The notes below the pieces were generated by a model. The model had not been told where the DNA came from, did no database searches, and saw only the letters and a list, made by a program, of their open reading frames with translations. Positions 40,138-52,408 of a stretch of DNA of 64,000 nucleotides are shown in pieces (position 1 is the stretch's first letter; the number at the start of each line of letters is the position of its first letter). Source of the DNA: Varroa destructor (Eukaryota; Arthropoda; Arachnida; Mesostigmata; Varroidae). The stretch lies in assembly GCF_002443255.2 (NCBI RefSeq), contig NW_019211455.1, forward strand, positions 49,369,873-49,433,872. The letters run 5' to 3'. Position numbers and translations under genes: made by a program.

Positions 40138-43100
40138 GTAAGTTTTTTTTCGAAGTCTGGCTTAGGTGTTTTGCGGCTTGTTACCGTTCTATAACTGTTC
40201 GGGCATGCTACAGATCCACTTCACTTCTATGTCTAATTAGGCTATGACTATCTGCAGGTGTACAAACTCACGTATCTCCTTAGGTACTATTCTAACGACA
40301 AAATCAAATAATCAGCAGATAAGTTACTACGTGTGCTTGCTAAATCGAAACTACAATAGTTATCTCACTATGTGCGATGTAATCACTCCCCGTTGTGATA
40401 ATATTCGTTCTTTCTGTTTACACCCTGTGCAAACATTCTTACCGCCTAGATGCTCTTCGCACTGCATATAAAATTATACACAGATCATTTGGCGACGAAC
40501 GATGTTTTGGTAGCGATCGTAGCACTTTGTTACACCTTCGAAACAGCCCCCTTTTTCAATCTTCCCTACATACGCTCGTCGATCCCTTTCTGCCTCCAAC
40601 TGCTTCTATCCACTCCCGCAACAGGAGTCGCTTACGAGTATTCTGTGAGTGCGTCAAATAGCGCCAGCTTCTACCTATAATATTGCCTTTGCTGGGGACG
40701 TTGTGGTAATTAAATGGAAACCGCAGTTGCCTTCAGTCATATAGACATAATAACAAGCAACTTATAGACGTAATATACATTTACGTCTATAAGTTACTTG
40801 TTATTATGTTTACGTACATATGGAGGTATGAAGACGTGTAGAGTTCTTATCATGGGGCTCATCGAGCTACGTATACAGAGAGCCAACCTTAAGAACTATT
40901 TCACGATATTTTGGCTTATTATTAGCGCATCAGGTGTATCGGGAGTAGACTGTTGACTCAATGGGATAGAATAAAGAACTGCGAAGTTGCTAACGTTTGA
41001 GATCTCACTGAAAGCATAAGCTTCATACGCATGCAAAACTAACCTAGTGAAGAATGCATTTGTCCATAAGGAGTTAGCCGTTCCAGCAGTCACTCAATTA
41101 ATTTTATAGGTTAGAGGGTGTGGCTTTTGCGTTGCTTATACCTCACCCCGTATATGCTTATGGGAAGGACTAACTGAAACGAAACGATCGTACCGTATAC
41201 TAAGCTAGGCTTACTTGGGTATCTATTCATTAAATAAAATATCAATAGCTCGACATCCAAATTGCTTCGAAATTAAAATGTTGTATATACTACTTGTTAT
41301 GGATTAAAGAATGGGCCACCGCTGTAGAGGAAATTCGGCGACATTTTCGGTTGACCGGACTTAAGTCACAACTATTCCTAGTCTAATAAAATCTGCAGGA
41401 TCTTGAATTTCTCTTTTCTCTAACATATGGTATGCTTTGCAATAGGGCATGTGCTTCTCAGTCGTTGGTCCAACGTTACAGGACCTCGCCTTCAAGCTCA
41501 ACACCAATACAAGTAACATGGCGACCATTTACACAGCGCGTTCTGGCGGTCTCATCATCGGATGTCTGATTGGTAAGTTATCATTAAGGAGGTAGTTGAT
41601 TAGTCACTTTTTCGCAAATGCTATCTTGATTGATAATATTTACTTCAGGACACGCTTTAAAAATATCCTATGTCGTGTCTAATTTTTCACCGAGGGCCAT
41701 AGCCATTTTTTATGTTATACTATGCGATCATCCGACGTATAAAAGGATTCTGTTCAATAATGTCAAAGCTTTGAATACTTAAGTCAATATTTTTGGGTAT
41801 ACCAGTCTTGCATAGTCTTGTTTGGTGCACCAGTTCCATAATTAAATCTGCGTCTTTACATAAATGTACATACACTACGTGTATAACATGTGCGAAACAC
41901 TTGTCGACTTACATAGATGGAAACAATTCCACATACAACAGTTAAAACTGGACTTTAATTAACAGAAAAAGTAACAGTAGAAATTTAATTAATGATAGCT
42001 GCTGCTGCTGTTGTTGTTGTTATCAACATATGCCGTATCCGTTAACATGACAATGACATGTGTATGGGTTTGGGTAGAATATTTAGTGCGCCTGGACGCT
42101 AATTAGGGACAGGGTAACTGTCGAAAATAATAGAAACGAAGTAAAGGGCTAAAAGCCAGGCAGAATACACGATGTGATTACTATATATATTATAGTATGG
42201 TTTGACAATCAACATACATCACTCTATATACACAGAGAGGGCGCAAACGAAAATAGCTCTAGAACTCTTGTTCATTGCTATCGCCAACAACGCCCGAATC
42301 AGAGCGCTCCCTCTTAATGGCGTCGTGGGACGGCAAATGAAGCGATTAGAATGTATCTTAGTCAAGCATTTGGGCGTTCGCGAGCCGTCGCCGACGTATG
42401 ACCATATATGTAAACACAGCGCTTAGATCCTGAGGGTTTCTCCGAAGAACCGCGTAGCGAGCGCATAAGCTGCAAGAAACACTTACGTGACAAGGTTAAA
42501 GCAAAACCATGCGTACGGTGTCCTCTGGAAAAGTAAGGATCCAAGGAATTGTTTTCAAAGCGACTTCATTAAGAGCTGAAAAATTTTTTAACACTTTACA
42601 GCACTCGCTGCTAGATCCACTGGGATGTAAGAGAAAATTTAGTTTCTCTGAACAGGACTGCAGGCTGTGTCCCTTTTCCGAGCCTCGTCACGAGTGACTT
42701 GCTTTGCCGAATCACACAACGCGGTGTAAGGTTATAAGCCAGAATGACTTGATCAATTAAGGAACTCAGGATATCGCGTCAAAATCCGATGCTTGCAGAT
42801 ACATTTTTTAGATTTGGTACGAATACACGCTCGCTCGCCCGCCCGCCCGCCCGCAAGACTAACGTTGTGTCAATACCATCCAGCTGAGAAATGGATTGCT
42901 TGCATAGCGGGGGTCCCTGAGGTGATGATCGGGTCCCCATAGCGTCAGTCAAAGCATAACATCGATGATTACGTTTCAGCGTTGTTCTGCATCGTTTACA
43001 CTCAGGAAGAAGGTGTTATGCCATTCCAAATCTAATCGGTTGGCTGTAAGCTTAGTATTTTCCGAGTAGAAGTCTTAAGGCCGGACATACACTTTCGGCT

Positions 43101-46100
43101 CTGAAGTATGTCAGCAAAACGACTAAAGCATTAAAGGGATTTGCTGCAGATGCTCGTCAATCTACGGGTACGCAATTTTAAGAAGGTTATCGATCCAATC
43201 ATCACGAGAGAAAGTGACGACGCCAAATGCACAGCCCGTCAATTACGTAGTAGCATCCAGAAAAGCCTCACAGCCGGAAATCCTGAAACACATCAGGTCA
43301 AGATGTTGCTGTAATTCTCTCGGATGACTCAGCAGCCTGTCGTTCTACGTGTGTTCAATTTGTCGTGGGGTCAATAATGGTCGCATACATCTGTTTAAGC
43401 CCGGCATGGAAAAACTAGCTTATACGCAATTCATAGCTACCATCTACGATTGAAAAGTACGGTAGCTTGGGTGGAAATCTGCGACATGGGAATGCCTTTT
43501 CGAAAATTTCGGTGTCTAAGCATAGACTGAGTGTGTTATCAAGCAAGATATCGCATTAGCATGGATTGATGATTATCACGGGACCTGTGCGAGAAAAAAA
43601 TTCTCGCATCTGAGTAATGTCAGTTTTGACGTATGCGTCGATTCTACAGAAGTTATTGCTTAACAATTGGTTCCAGGATCTTATCGTGCACTTAGATCGT
43701 GCTAGTCAAAGTCGAACCCAGTTGATAGCCGCACGCATATTTATATTACCTTTGTTAATAATAGAAAAGATTTGTTTGTGCATAGAAATGGCGCGTAGCA
43801 ACTGGTTGATTAAAAACTGTCTGTCAATGCTAACGCTCCCCTAGCATTTTGTTATTGTATCATAATTCGTTTCATTCTTTAGCTTTTTCAATGTGACAGT
43901 CAGACGCGAGCCATTTTACCTGCAGACATATCGTACGCGGCATAAAGGATTTAACAGATAACGGAAAAAAATGCGCACATGGCTCGTGTAGTAAGTAAAT
44001 TAAAATAGAACACTCTGTATCAGAATCCTTTCGAGTTAGGCTAATTCAACGTAAACAGTCTTTTTGCCTGTCTCTGTCACAATTCGGCTTCAGAAAATTA
44101 ACGGTGCTAGATGTGTTGCTATACGTGGTAAGGATATGAGTATAGTAAAGTACTTTCAGAAAAATCATCTTTTAGCTTAAAATTGCCCCATCCATCGTCT
44201 AGATAGCTCACAGCTCGTCCTATGGATAAGAGAACGGTTTACTATTGATGGAGCCGCTCGATAATGTTTTCGTGTCATTAAATCGGTCGTTCCAAATCAT
44301 GAAGTTATGTGACTTCATGCGCAGAGTAAATTCATAGAAAATTTATGAAAATAGTTAGTTCTATTTGACTGTCGTTGCGCAAAACAAAGCGGATGCATTT
44401 CTCGAATTTGGAGTTTAATTTTCATTGTAAACCTTGCAGTATCTTACCAGAACATCCGTTTATGACTTTTTAACGCTGGCTGATGCGTGCTGACGGTCAT
44501 GGCATAGTGGGATATCGGAGCAGACATTTAAAGAAATGCAATACAAGCTTCACAATTGATGATATTGAGAAGCAATCTATCAGAAACAGTTGTACATCGG
44601 TGGCAAACAAAAAAGCTATTATTTTATTGCCATTATTTTTAGAATTGTGATCGAGAATCGTCGGTCGCATACATGCGAGTATATGGGACACTCATGTTTT
44701 CGATGCGTCCACATTTTCCTCATTCTACTTTAATTCCGTATCTATGGTACTGAGTGTATATGCGCTTATTGAAGTCATTTATGCAGATCGATATAAAAAT
44801 TGGTCTCCAGCCACCTGTACCGTGCGCCGTACGTACGTACCCCTCGCTTGGCAGACACTCAAAATATTCATGACATTTCTAAAATCTTTATAGTGGAATA
44901 ACGCGCTATGCAGATCACCGTAACGGACACCTACAGCCCTAATGTTGAATCTGTGCATGTTGCCGCGCAGGAAGACTGGGAGAATGCATTGAACGTATTT
45001 GCGATTTGCTGGCGAAAAGGTGCTGGAATGCCGCCAGCAAACATCTCTCCTTCATTCTTTTCCTCTATTGCGTGCTTCTCTTTTTCGCTACGTTCCCTTT
45101 CGGGCTTCTCCTATCCCCAGCGTTCTCCTTTGCCTAGCCCAAACAGGAGCCGCAGCGGTTGCTAGAAGGGCCGCGGTTGCCGATCGTAGCCGCATCTATC
45201 CAACTTCGGAGGCAGCAGCAATGCTAGCCGGGGACGGCCCTGGGAAGATCGCGTGGAGGAATCTAAGGTGGTCCTCCGGCTAAGCCACGATGTCCGATCG
45301 GAAGCAGATGCAAATAACGAACTGGCGGAAGAGTAAACGCAGCAGAGCGGCCAGGTAGAAAGCAGGCGCCCTGCGACGAGCAAAACAAGTAAAGCGAAGA
45401 GAAATGAGTGCAAAGTAGATAGCCTTGCTTATACGTATCCAGGACCTAATGGCTTGCTCTTCCAAGGGCCTCGTACATCTCTTGTCGAGCTCCATAGCCG
45501 ACATGCATATATTTCCCAAAACACTTCTGCACGTCGTCAGCCCAATGGCGCGCATTTATTCCGGCCAAATCTGTATTTACAACGAACAGAGACTGTTGCT
45601 GCAAAGATGCATACAAATACGCGAAGACAACGCAGCAATAGCATACATCCCCCATAGAACATGCCCAGAACAAGGTGATCAGAGGAGAAGTACTGGAAAA
45701 AAGACGCGGTAAAATAGCAACGGAAAAAAAATAAGAGACGAGTTAAGCCAGAGAAACTCGCATGCAAGAAACACGAAGCCAATACGTAAGCAGGGAGAAT
45801 ATTCAACACTTTTCAGCTGTGGTTGTTAGATTTCCAAGACGCTCAGAACCCTGCTGCGATCGTCTGCCACGCGCTGTTCCGCAGCATCGTCGTACCTCCC
45901 TGTACAGTCAATCAATCAGGCATATGATAAGTGCCGTACTACGGTTACAACTACAACGTTAGATCTAATGGATTATGACGAGTTTCTAGTTTGACGAAAA
46001 AAGTTACTTCAAGCTTAGCTTATGATCGCTGGTTTGTGTTCTCAATAAATTACCTTGTAGCAGTGAAGGTTGAAATATGCCAACGGCAGTTACCTTGATC

Positions 46101-49100
46101 ATTTTAAACTTCACCCTTACCATTCTGGGATTGTTGCAATAATATAACGTATTAAAACAAGATCAGACGTCAGATCCTTTAGCAACAAAGTTCCAATCGA
46201 TTATTGCTTTTGATCCGCACTCCTAAAGAGAGGGAAGGGTTCTTGACTTAGGGAAAACTGGACCTTCCTGATAACTATGTTTTCCATATTCGGTTCCTAA
46301 TCGATAACGTTAGAATGTTTTAAATATATACTGTCGTTTCGAGCTTACATTACGGAAATTTTATCACTGATAGTATCAGTCACTTAATTTTTTTCAGTTT
46401 TATCCATAAAAGGTGATGAAATGTAATATATCGTTTGAATATATAATGGGACAGAAGCATTTCGTCAGCATTCAAGCCACAACTGTATTTGACAGTACGA
46501 AACACCCATATTTACATCAATAAGTTCAAATCATTTTACACAATAATCTGGTTATATGTTTATATAGCCAGCGTAGCCTCGGGCAGTTGCTGATTCTGTT
46601 CCGCTGTCTCTAATCAGGCGTACGGAATCCCGATTATGTTTCGATGACGTTACTGTTTAGTCCAATGATAACTATAACATTTTACCTGCCAGCAGTTGAA
46701 GTCAGGGAACTGGCAGCGTCCAAAGTTAACTAGTGAAAATGGGCCAAGTTAAATGAAGACTAACGAAAGCCTGCCTCGCCTCATCAAATTAGGTGGTCTC
46801 CTGTTGGAGCGTTTCCACCGTGTCCGAGTGCTAGCCGTGTCATACTTTTGTTCGGGAGTCTTTACGGGTCTACTTCCCTGGTGCGCTTCTTTAGAGCTTC
46901 TCATTGGGGTAATGTTGCTTAACGGAATTAACATGGGCATGGTGGATACAGGTAAGCCAAATCAGATAGCTTATAACCCATATCATGTACGTTATGCATG
47001 CTTAACGTGCATGATAACACAATCATTGTTGAAAACAGACATACCGACAGTGTTGAGATCCCTATAATATCCATTAATTCCATACACATCTAGTAATGCG
47101 TTTTGTAGGCTCACAAAACTCGAAGCGCGGGTTGCGTGCTATATTAGCAATTAGAATTAAGGTGACATTCAACCAAAGTTTCTTTGTTGCAATCAAGGTT
47201 GCAGCGCTAACACTTTAGGCTTATAACCAGGGCCAACCAAGCACGCCTAATACTTATCCCCATCCAAACGAGTACACAACTCCGTTGCTACCAGTACGTC
47301 ATACTTCAATATATCAATCTCGAAAACGAGAAAAGTATAAACTCGAATCATTTACACTATCCTACAAAATCCAATCGTATATAATACCGAAGGCGCATCA
47401 GAGCAAGATCCATTACGCGATAGTATAGAAACACTCTTGTCCTCCTGACTAAGGCCTAGTCGTTCCTGAAGCCATTGTTTGGCTAGTCAGAAATTAAGTA
47501 GAAAAAAAGCTTTTCGTTATAGCCTATAAACGTGCGTTGTATGATATGCCTTCATACATAACATTAAGCCGTGGCCCAGTAGCTGTCGTTGATGTCTATG
47601 TAGGTGCTCAATATAGTAGTCTTCAGCCAATGATTGCCACAGTTAACATCAACTGCAGCTCTCTCACACCGACATATGCACAAAAGTGCCTATTAAATCC
47701 TAGCCCAAAAAAGACCATCATAAATCACTCGTTAGACCAATTAAGCTAGTTGCCTCAGGTTTTTTTTTCCTAACAACATAGTGAAGAATAATTACCTAGA
47801 TCTTCTAAAGATTGCTCGGCGCTTCCTAGATATCAAACATCTACAGATTAGGTATTTGAAAACGTCATTGTTTTTTGTCTCTTTATTCGACAGCTTCGAC
47901 CGTCTGGTGTCTCGATCTATGGCGAGTGAAGCCTGGCCCATTTGTGCACGCTCTTCATTTTAGTTTTAGTGTCGGAACCTTTATTGCTCCGCTCATTGCA
48001 GAACCTTTTCTAATACCGACACAAATTACCAATACTCGTGCGGCAAACTTTAACGAGACTAAATCGAGAAACTTAAAAGAGCTTCTTATGCAGGAATATG
48101 AAGCGAACTATTACGAGGAGATCTCCTACGGTGTAATCGGGTTGTTCATGGCAGCTATCGGCATCGTCACGTTTGCCGTTTCGTTGGTAAACTCTGCTGA
48201 TCCTAAACGAGTTCCCGAACAACATCACTCCAATCCAAAACTTCAGCCCTGGCCAACAAGATTGCTCGTTGCTGCAATAATACTTCTTGTTCTATTGCAC
48301 TTCCTCATTTACGGCGGAATCGAGATTGCTTATGGCCAACTGATTGCCACGTACGCCGTCGTTCTGCAAGAAGGTCAGAGACTAAGCAAATCTGCAGCTT
48401 CGTTTTTGACTTCGGGCTTCTGGGGTGCCTTCATGCTCGGCCGTGGAGCGTCTATTTTCCTCAGCCACTTTGTTAAAAATTTCACGCTCATCATCGTCGA
48501 TCACGTGATTATTGTAGCAGCATGCTTCTCACTTATGCTCTTTGCAGCTCAGTCCCTGCTTGTTCTATGGCTTGGCACCATTATGTTTGGTCTCGGTAAG
48601 TACTGCAATACATTAAATTTGCTCGGAATTTTATTCACGGAACAGCTTGTAACAGAACAACCATCGGCGATAACGTAATAACTGCTAGATACAAATAAAA
48701 AGCATTTCCATTGCGCCATATATGCCGGTACGAGTTAACTATATCTTAGAGCATTTTATACATATAGTATCGTATTTATATACATTGCACATTTGAATGT
48801 ACACGTAGCAGAATTGGTCGCGCGAAGAGTAAAAATGGTAGCATGTGCTTAAAAGAGAAAACCAACTGCGAAATCCCTGAAAGCGAATGTTAATATTTAT
48901 ATTTAGCGTTTTATACTGTCTGTACTACATGCCTTTTTTCCCAGGTCGCGAAATAATATAATTGTTCCATTTACGTCCTTCGTGTAGCATACATCAATGT
49001 ATGGCTGTGATATGTATGGCTGTCAATTCCCGATGTGCGACCTAATTCAAATGTTTGCACTGAAGCAGAACTGCCGATGACGATGACACTGGCCGCTCTG

Positions 49101-50395
49101 TCCACGAACCTTAACATCGCTAGCCCTTTTTGTGGGCTTTTTTTTTAAAAAGCCAAGTTTATAGGACTCGATCTCCTAAGCTGTGCTACAAGACTAAGAA
49201 TACCCTAAGGCAAGCTAAAAGAGTGTGATCTACAAATCGTTTTTTCACGCTCTGTAATTGTGCTATTTCAAAACAGAATCGAAAAACTTGCCTTATTACT
49301 TACAGAGAGATAGCATACGGCATGTTCTCCTCAGAAGGGTGAAGATTTCTCTAAAAAGATGATCGTTTCCTATAGCGCACTTGCTTAGTTGTTCAGGCTT
49401 GAATTTTAAAGGTTAGTTGCTTGTATCTTGAGAATATATAAGAAGACGACGACATAGTAACGTAACATGGTGATGGCTAACTTGTAATTAGGACGTGATA
49501 GAATTAGCATACGGGAAAAAGACGCCTGCCACGGGGACACGGGGCTAACATGGTGCTGCCTTTTTATCTGGATCAGAAAAACCTAGCGATAGAAGCGACT
49601 GGCCGAATAGCTGAAACGTTATCATCGAATCATAGGGAGTGCATGATAACGGGACAACATCGTAATTCATCGACATGAGTCGAACAGTGCAGTGGCCTAC
49701 TGAATCAGTTTAATGGAAGCGCGACCGCATGGACAGCTGCAATGACGCAGCGGTACAACGTGATTATAGAACCATTCAGGGTGTGTAGGTTCGAGCTTGT
49801 TTTAGCTTAGTCTAGGAAGAGCAACAGGATAATCCCGAAAAGCCTTCAGTATGGATGTTTACTGATCGTTGAAAAACTGATGAATAAGTCAATGGACGCG
49901 GATGTTGATAGGAAAAAGGGCGCCAAAGTTAAGCTAGTGTGACGCAGTCGTTGCGACACAGAGATTGAGCAGTGATGACAGGCACTTGGTTCGAAAATTA
50001 ACTGAACATCAATTAGTTTTACTATCCGTTGGCCGGAAATCACTAAGTATATGCTACTTACTATATTTTTTCACGGGCCTTCAAGTGGCCATGTAGTTAT
50101 TTAACAAATCAATATTCTCCAAGTAATTCGTTTGTCGGATTCTTTTGTGCCAGGCATGTCGGCTATATATCCTGCAACTTACAGCTGGGTCAGCGGTCAT
50201 ATCCACGTGAGCAACCGGATTGGAGGACTCTTTGCGGTTGGTACAGCAGCGGGCGAGATGATTGTACCTTTTGTTGTGGGGCAGTTTATCGAAGTTCAGC
50301 CACGATTTGTTATGGACTCAGCTGCGCTATGTTCGAGTCTTATGGTTCTTTTTTTCCTAGTCCTGTTTCTATGCGTCAATCGTCTTAAATCGTGA
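40072..50395 (+). CDS. MFS transporter, MFSD4 / sodium-dependent glucose transporter 1 (NaGLT1)-like, spliced
   Basis: The coding sequence is join(40072-40137, 41446-41572, 46793-46951, 47894-48595, 50154-50395). It gives 431 residues, or 436 with the proposed first exon at 38274-38288. Every junction keeps frame and uses GT-AG: the first junction is phase 0 and the next three are phase 1 (a split Gly, Ala and Gly codon). Seen in the protein: TM1 running into GMCFSVVGPTLQDLA, TM2 followed by the MFS motif-A-like loop GGLLLERFHRVRVL, the family block HALHFSF, a hydrophilic central loop of about 27 residues between TM6 and TM7, GRGASIF in TM8, and SAIYPATYSW at TM10. Twelve hydrophobic helices are visible, which fits an integral membrane carrier. 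The family is MFSD4/NaGLT1; mammalian members run about 510-520 residues, so this copy is short but complete in topology. Transport of glucose or another solute is inferred from family only. The substrate is unknown. Confidence 0.93.
40138..41445 (+). other. Intron of the MFS transporter
   Basis: The intron runs GTAAGT to AATAG. It contains the near-perfect inverted repeat at 40745-40809 described separately. Several short open frames between 40244 and 40680 match nothing I know. Confidence 0.85.
40745..40809. repeat. Near-perfect 29-bp inverted repeat with 7-bp loop
   Basis: The arms 40745-40773 and 40781-40809 are reverse complements with a single mismatch (GC against GT in the middle of the arm), around the loop TATACAT. 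It lies inside a transporter intron. Transcribed, it would fold into one long hairpin. It may be the remnant of a small foldback or MITE element, a hairpin RNA source, or a recent local inversion-duplication. The sequence alone does not decide. Confidence 0.9.
41446..41572 (+). CDS. MFS transporter exon, TM1 end to TM2
   Basis: The exon has 127 bases between TTTGCAATAG and ATTG|GTAAGT. It opens with the family-typical GMCFSVVGPTLQDLA, then a short extracellular loop, then TARSGGLIIGCLI of TM2. It ends one base into a glycine codon that is completed by the next exon. It begins on a codon boundary, matching the phase-0 donor at 40137. Confidence 0.93.
41999..42022. repeat. (GCT)4(GTT)4 repeat in intron
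   Basis: Adjacent GCT and GTT trinucleotide runs inside the large transporter intron. Confidence 0.93.
42829..42854. repeat. (CGCT)/(CGCC)n tetranucleotide repeat
   Basis: CGCT copies change to CGCC copies, forming a very GC-rich patch inside the intron. Confidence 0.93.
44908..45962. other. GC-rich block inside the transporter intron, unassigned
   Basis: The block is GC-rich compared with the surrounding intron, with open frames of 65-95 codons overlapping on both strands, five of them crossing 45450-45660. No motif is recognised. It could be an inserted element, an old coding remnant or a compositional island. Confidence 0.3.
46793..46951 (+). CDS. MFS transporter exon, motif A loop to TM4
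   Basis: The exon has 159 bases. The acceptor TCAAATTAG follows a CCTGCCTCGCCTC tract, and the donor is ACAG|GTAAGC. It supplies GGLLLERF (the MFS motif-A-like loop between TM2 and TM3), then hydrophobic TM3 and TM4 ending in NGINMGMVDT. The open frame runs upstream of the acceptor, but those residues do not match the family. The split codon at 41572/46793 gives Gly, as expected. Confidence 0.93.
46952..47893 (+). other. Intron of the MFS transporter
   Basis: The intron is about 0.94 kb, from GTAAGC to CGACAG, with a strong polypyrimidine tract at its 3' end. I see nothing else in it. Confidence 0.88.
47894..48595 (+). CDS. MFS transporter large exon, TM5 to TM10
   Basis: The exon has 702 bases. 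The acceptor is a strong pyrimidine tract TTTTTTGTCTCTTTATTCGACAG and the donor is CTCG|GTAAGT. It encodes STVWCLDLW, HALHFSFSVGTFIAPLI (TM5), a loop with possible N-glycosylation sequon NET, TM6, the charged central loop, TM7 with GGIEIAYGQ, TM8 with GRGASIF, TM9 and the start of TM10. This is the longest coding exon in the window and has no internal stop. The first in-frame TTG lies inside the acceptor region and is not a start. Confidence 0.96.
48596..50153 (+). other. Intron of the MFS transporter
   Basis: The intron is about 1.56 kb, from GTAAGT to GCCAG. It is AT-rich. I see no feature beyond a short T run near 49140. Confidence 0.88.
50154..50395 (+). CDS. MFS transporter last coding exon, TM10 to TM12 and stop
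   Basis: The acceptor is TTCTTTTGTGCCAG. The first two bases complete a glycine codon. The exon encodes MSAIYPATYSWVSGHI, then RIGGLFAVGTAAGEM (TM11), and a final hydrophobic TM12, ending RLKS before TGA at 50393-50395. The short charged tail fits a cytosolic C-terminus. Confidence 0.95.
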
Positions 50396-50815
50396 AAAAC
50401 CACAATCACGATTACTGTTGAAAGCTTACAACAAGCACAAGCATACACAACGAAGATGCACTGTTTTCTTCTGATGCTTATACAGCAGGGTCATATATAA
50501 TCGATATGTTTTTAACTAAAAAATCTCTCGTATTTAATGGCACGCGATTAGTATATGCACAGTCACTGTCAATGTTCCATCATGGTTCCTCGACTGATGC
50601 GCGGCGCTGCATGAAGAAGACCTTCTGTCATCCTGCACGCACAAAAGGTACTGCGCTATTGTATTTAGCCAGAGAAGTTCCGAGACAGCGGACAAATTAC
50701 TGTATTATTATTAATCTCAAATGAGTTTATATGATCTTGCGATGAGATCTGGTCGAACCACGAGGCACTCGTATTCGTAAACCATATACATTCGTGCTTT
50801 ACTGCCTAAAATAAA
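50396..50815 (+). promoter_or_regulatory. Putative 3' UTR and polyadenylation signal
   Basis: This stretch follows the transporter stop codon. The first canonical AATAAA downstream is at 50810-50815, which would give a 3' UTR of about 430 bases. A 72-codon open frame in this stretch (50506-50724) shows no recognisable protein. No transcript evidence is available here. Confidence 0.45.
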
Positions 50816-51770
50816 ACCTATGACCGTACAAGTGTATCTCAGTTAGCGATTATAATTGTTATTATTGACGACGGCGTCGTCGCGTATCCGAGACGTCCGA
50901 ATATCCGGTACAAATACATCGACCCGATATAAGCTATATTGCAAAAGAGAGTTAGCGCCACCCGGGATATCATATACATGATGTACATCGCAAGCGAACG
51001 ATTGACAAGCAAACAGAACGCGTTATCAATGCTGGCTGCTATATTTAAACCAGATGTTTGACAAGTATAAAGAAATAAAGAAGGAAAGAATAGGCTAACA
51101 GTTGATAATGTTGGTTTCTGTAGAGGAATTCGATGCAGGCGACGCTCTGAATTTTGCAAGCAAAACCTATCGATAGAGGTAACGCTTTTTACACAGACAC
51201 GCTCACACACAATGTCATTGGTCGATAAACACAGTAACGATGACGTATTGCTGATGGCTAGCTCAAACGCTTACCAGTACTGGTACGTAAGTGTCTGAAG
51301 CTAATAAGCTTGAGAAAGCCTTAGCTGCCATCCTTTGAAGGTCGGTCCCCTGCGGCTGAGAGGCCCGACTAAAAAAAATATACCCGATTAAAGGTAACAA
51401 AAGATAAGATAATAGGGTACGAACTTGATAGTAGCTATAGCATTAGAGTGATCAATGAATCTTCTTGCAATCTATTTAAGCGCACACAAGAAAGAACAGA
51501 TAGGACCTTTCCGGAATCACGTTTTGTGAAATCTAATTAGGGGCTAAATGACGAAGCATAATATAGATGTGGACGACTCAAAGCTACTATATAGGCTGTT
51601 ACTGTCCGGCATATATTTGCAAATGCCGACACCCAATTTACACATAAAAATATAACGTGGAATATTCTATAATAACGCTGTTTCAGTTCTATATGAATAT
51701 TAAGGATATGAGAAAAAGGTTCATGCTGCATACTTAAGGAACGTTAGGTATTTTTTACGTCACAAACCCA

Positions 51771-51790
51771 TATCTATATATATATAGATA
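51771..51790. repeat. 20-bp perfect palindrome
   Basis: TATCTATATATATATAGATA equals its own reverse complement and is followed by GATATC. Confidence 0.9.
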
Positions 51791-52369
51791 GATATCTATC
51801 GGTTCAACAAATGAGAGTGACGTGAAGCAAACGTTGTGTGTGGACTGAATATTTAAATACCCGCATTAAAGCTTGTAAAGGGATGAAGAAGGCCAGGGGA
51901 CAAAGAGCGGATGTTGACCTCTCTAGTACGATAGATAGAATATCAATATGGGTGACTGTAGCGGGTAAACGCCCAAGGCCCGTCTTAATTGAATTTTCTA
52001 TCTTTTTGTTTATGATAGTAATAGTAAGCAAGATTTGATCGAATAGTACTTAACCTATTTTTTGACATTTACATGTCCTTGGGGCTCAGAGTCGTTTCAT
52101 CGCAGCAATCTCCCTAGCAAACTTCTTCGGCATATTTATTTAGTGGACTCATCCAGTCTTAATTGTGGAGTTAAGGAAGTAAGTTAAATACGTAATAAAG
52201 CTAATTGAACGATCCTCTGTTAATTTACAATACAGTTCATTCAGTAAACGAAGTGTTTTTACCGCTTCACCTGAACGTCAACCTGACTGCTTCACAGAGG
52301 CCACTTGACAACGTAGTCCGAACGCTGAGACTTGTCAAGTGGATCTTTTTTAATCATTTTGTCGCTTCT

Positions 52370-52408
52370 ATTCCTAGTTAGTATTCCTAGATAGTATTCC
52401 TAGTAGAT
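52370..52408. repeat. Three copies of a 13-bp tandem repeat
   Basis: The unit is ATTCCTAGNTAGT; the third copy is partial. Confidence 0.85.

Larger units (their letters stand above)
41573..46792 (+). other. Large intron of the MFS transporter
   Basis: The intron is about 5.2 kb, from GTAAGT to ATTAG. It holds a trinucleotide repeat (41999-42022), a GC-rich CCCG repeat (42829-42854) and a GC-rich block open in many frames (44908-45962). Between 43080 and 43600 is unassigned sequence that faintly recalls a transposase but gives no conserved motif. Confidence 0.85.

Noticed and set aside
43080..43600. Stretch in the intron reading IITRESDDAKCTARQLRSS, considered as a Tc1-type DNA-binding region
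   Set aside because: No catalytic DDE block or terminal repeats could be found in the following kilobase; similarity too weak.
50506..50724. 72-codon frame after the transporter stop
   Set aside because: Lies in the likely 3' UTR and has no recognisable content.
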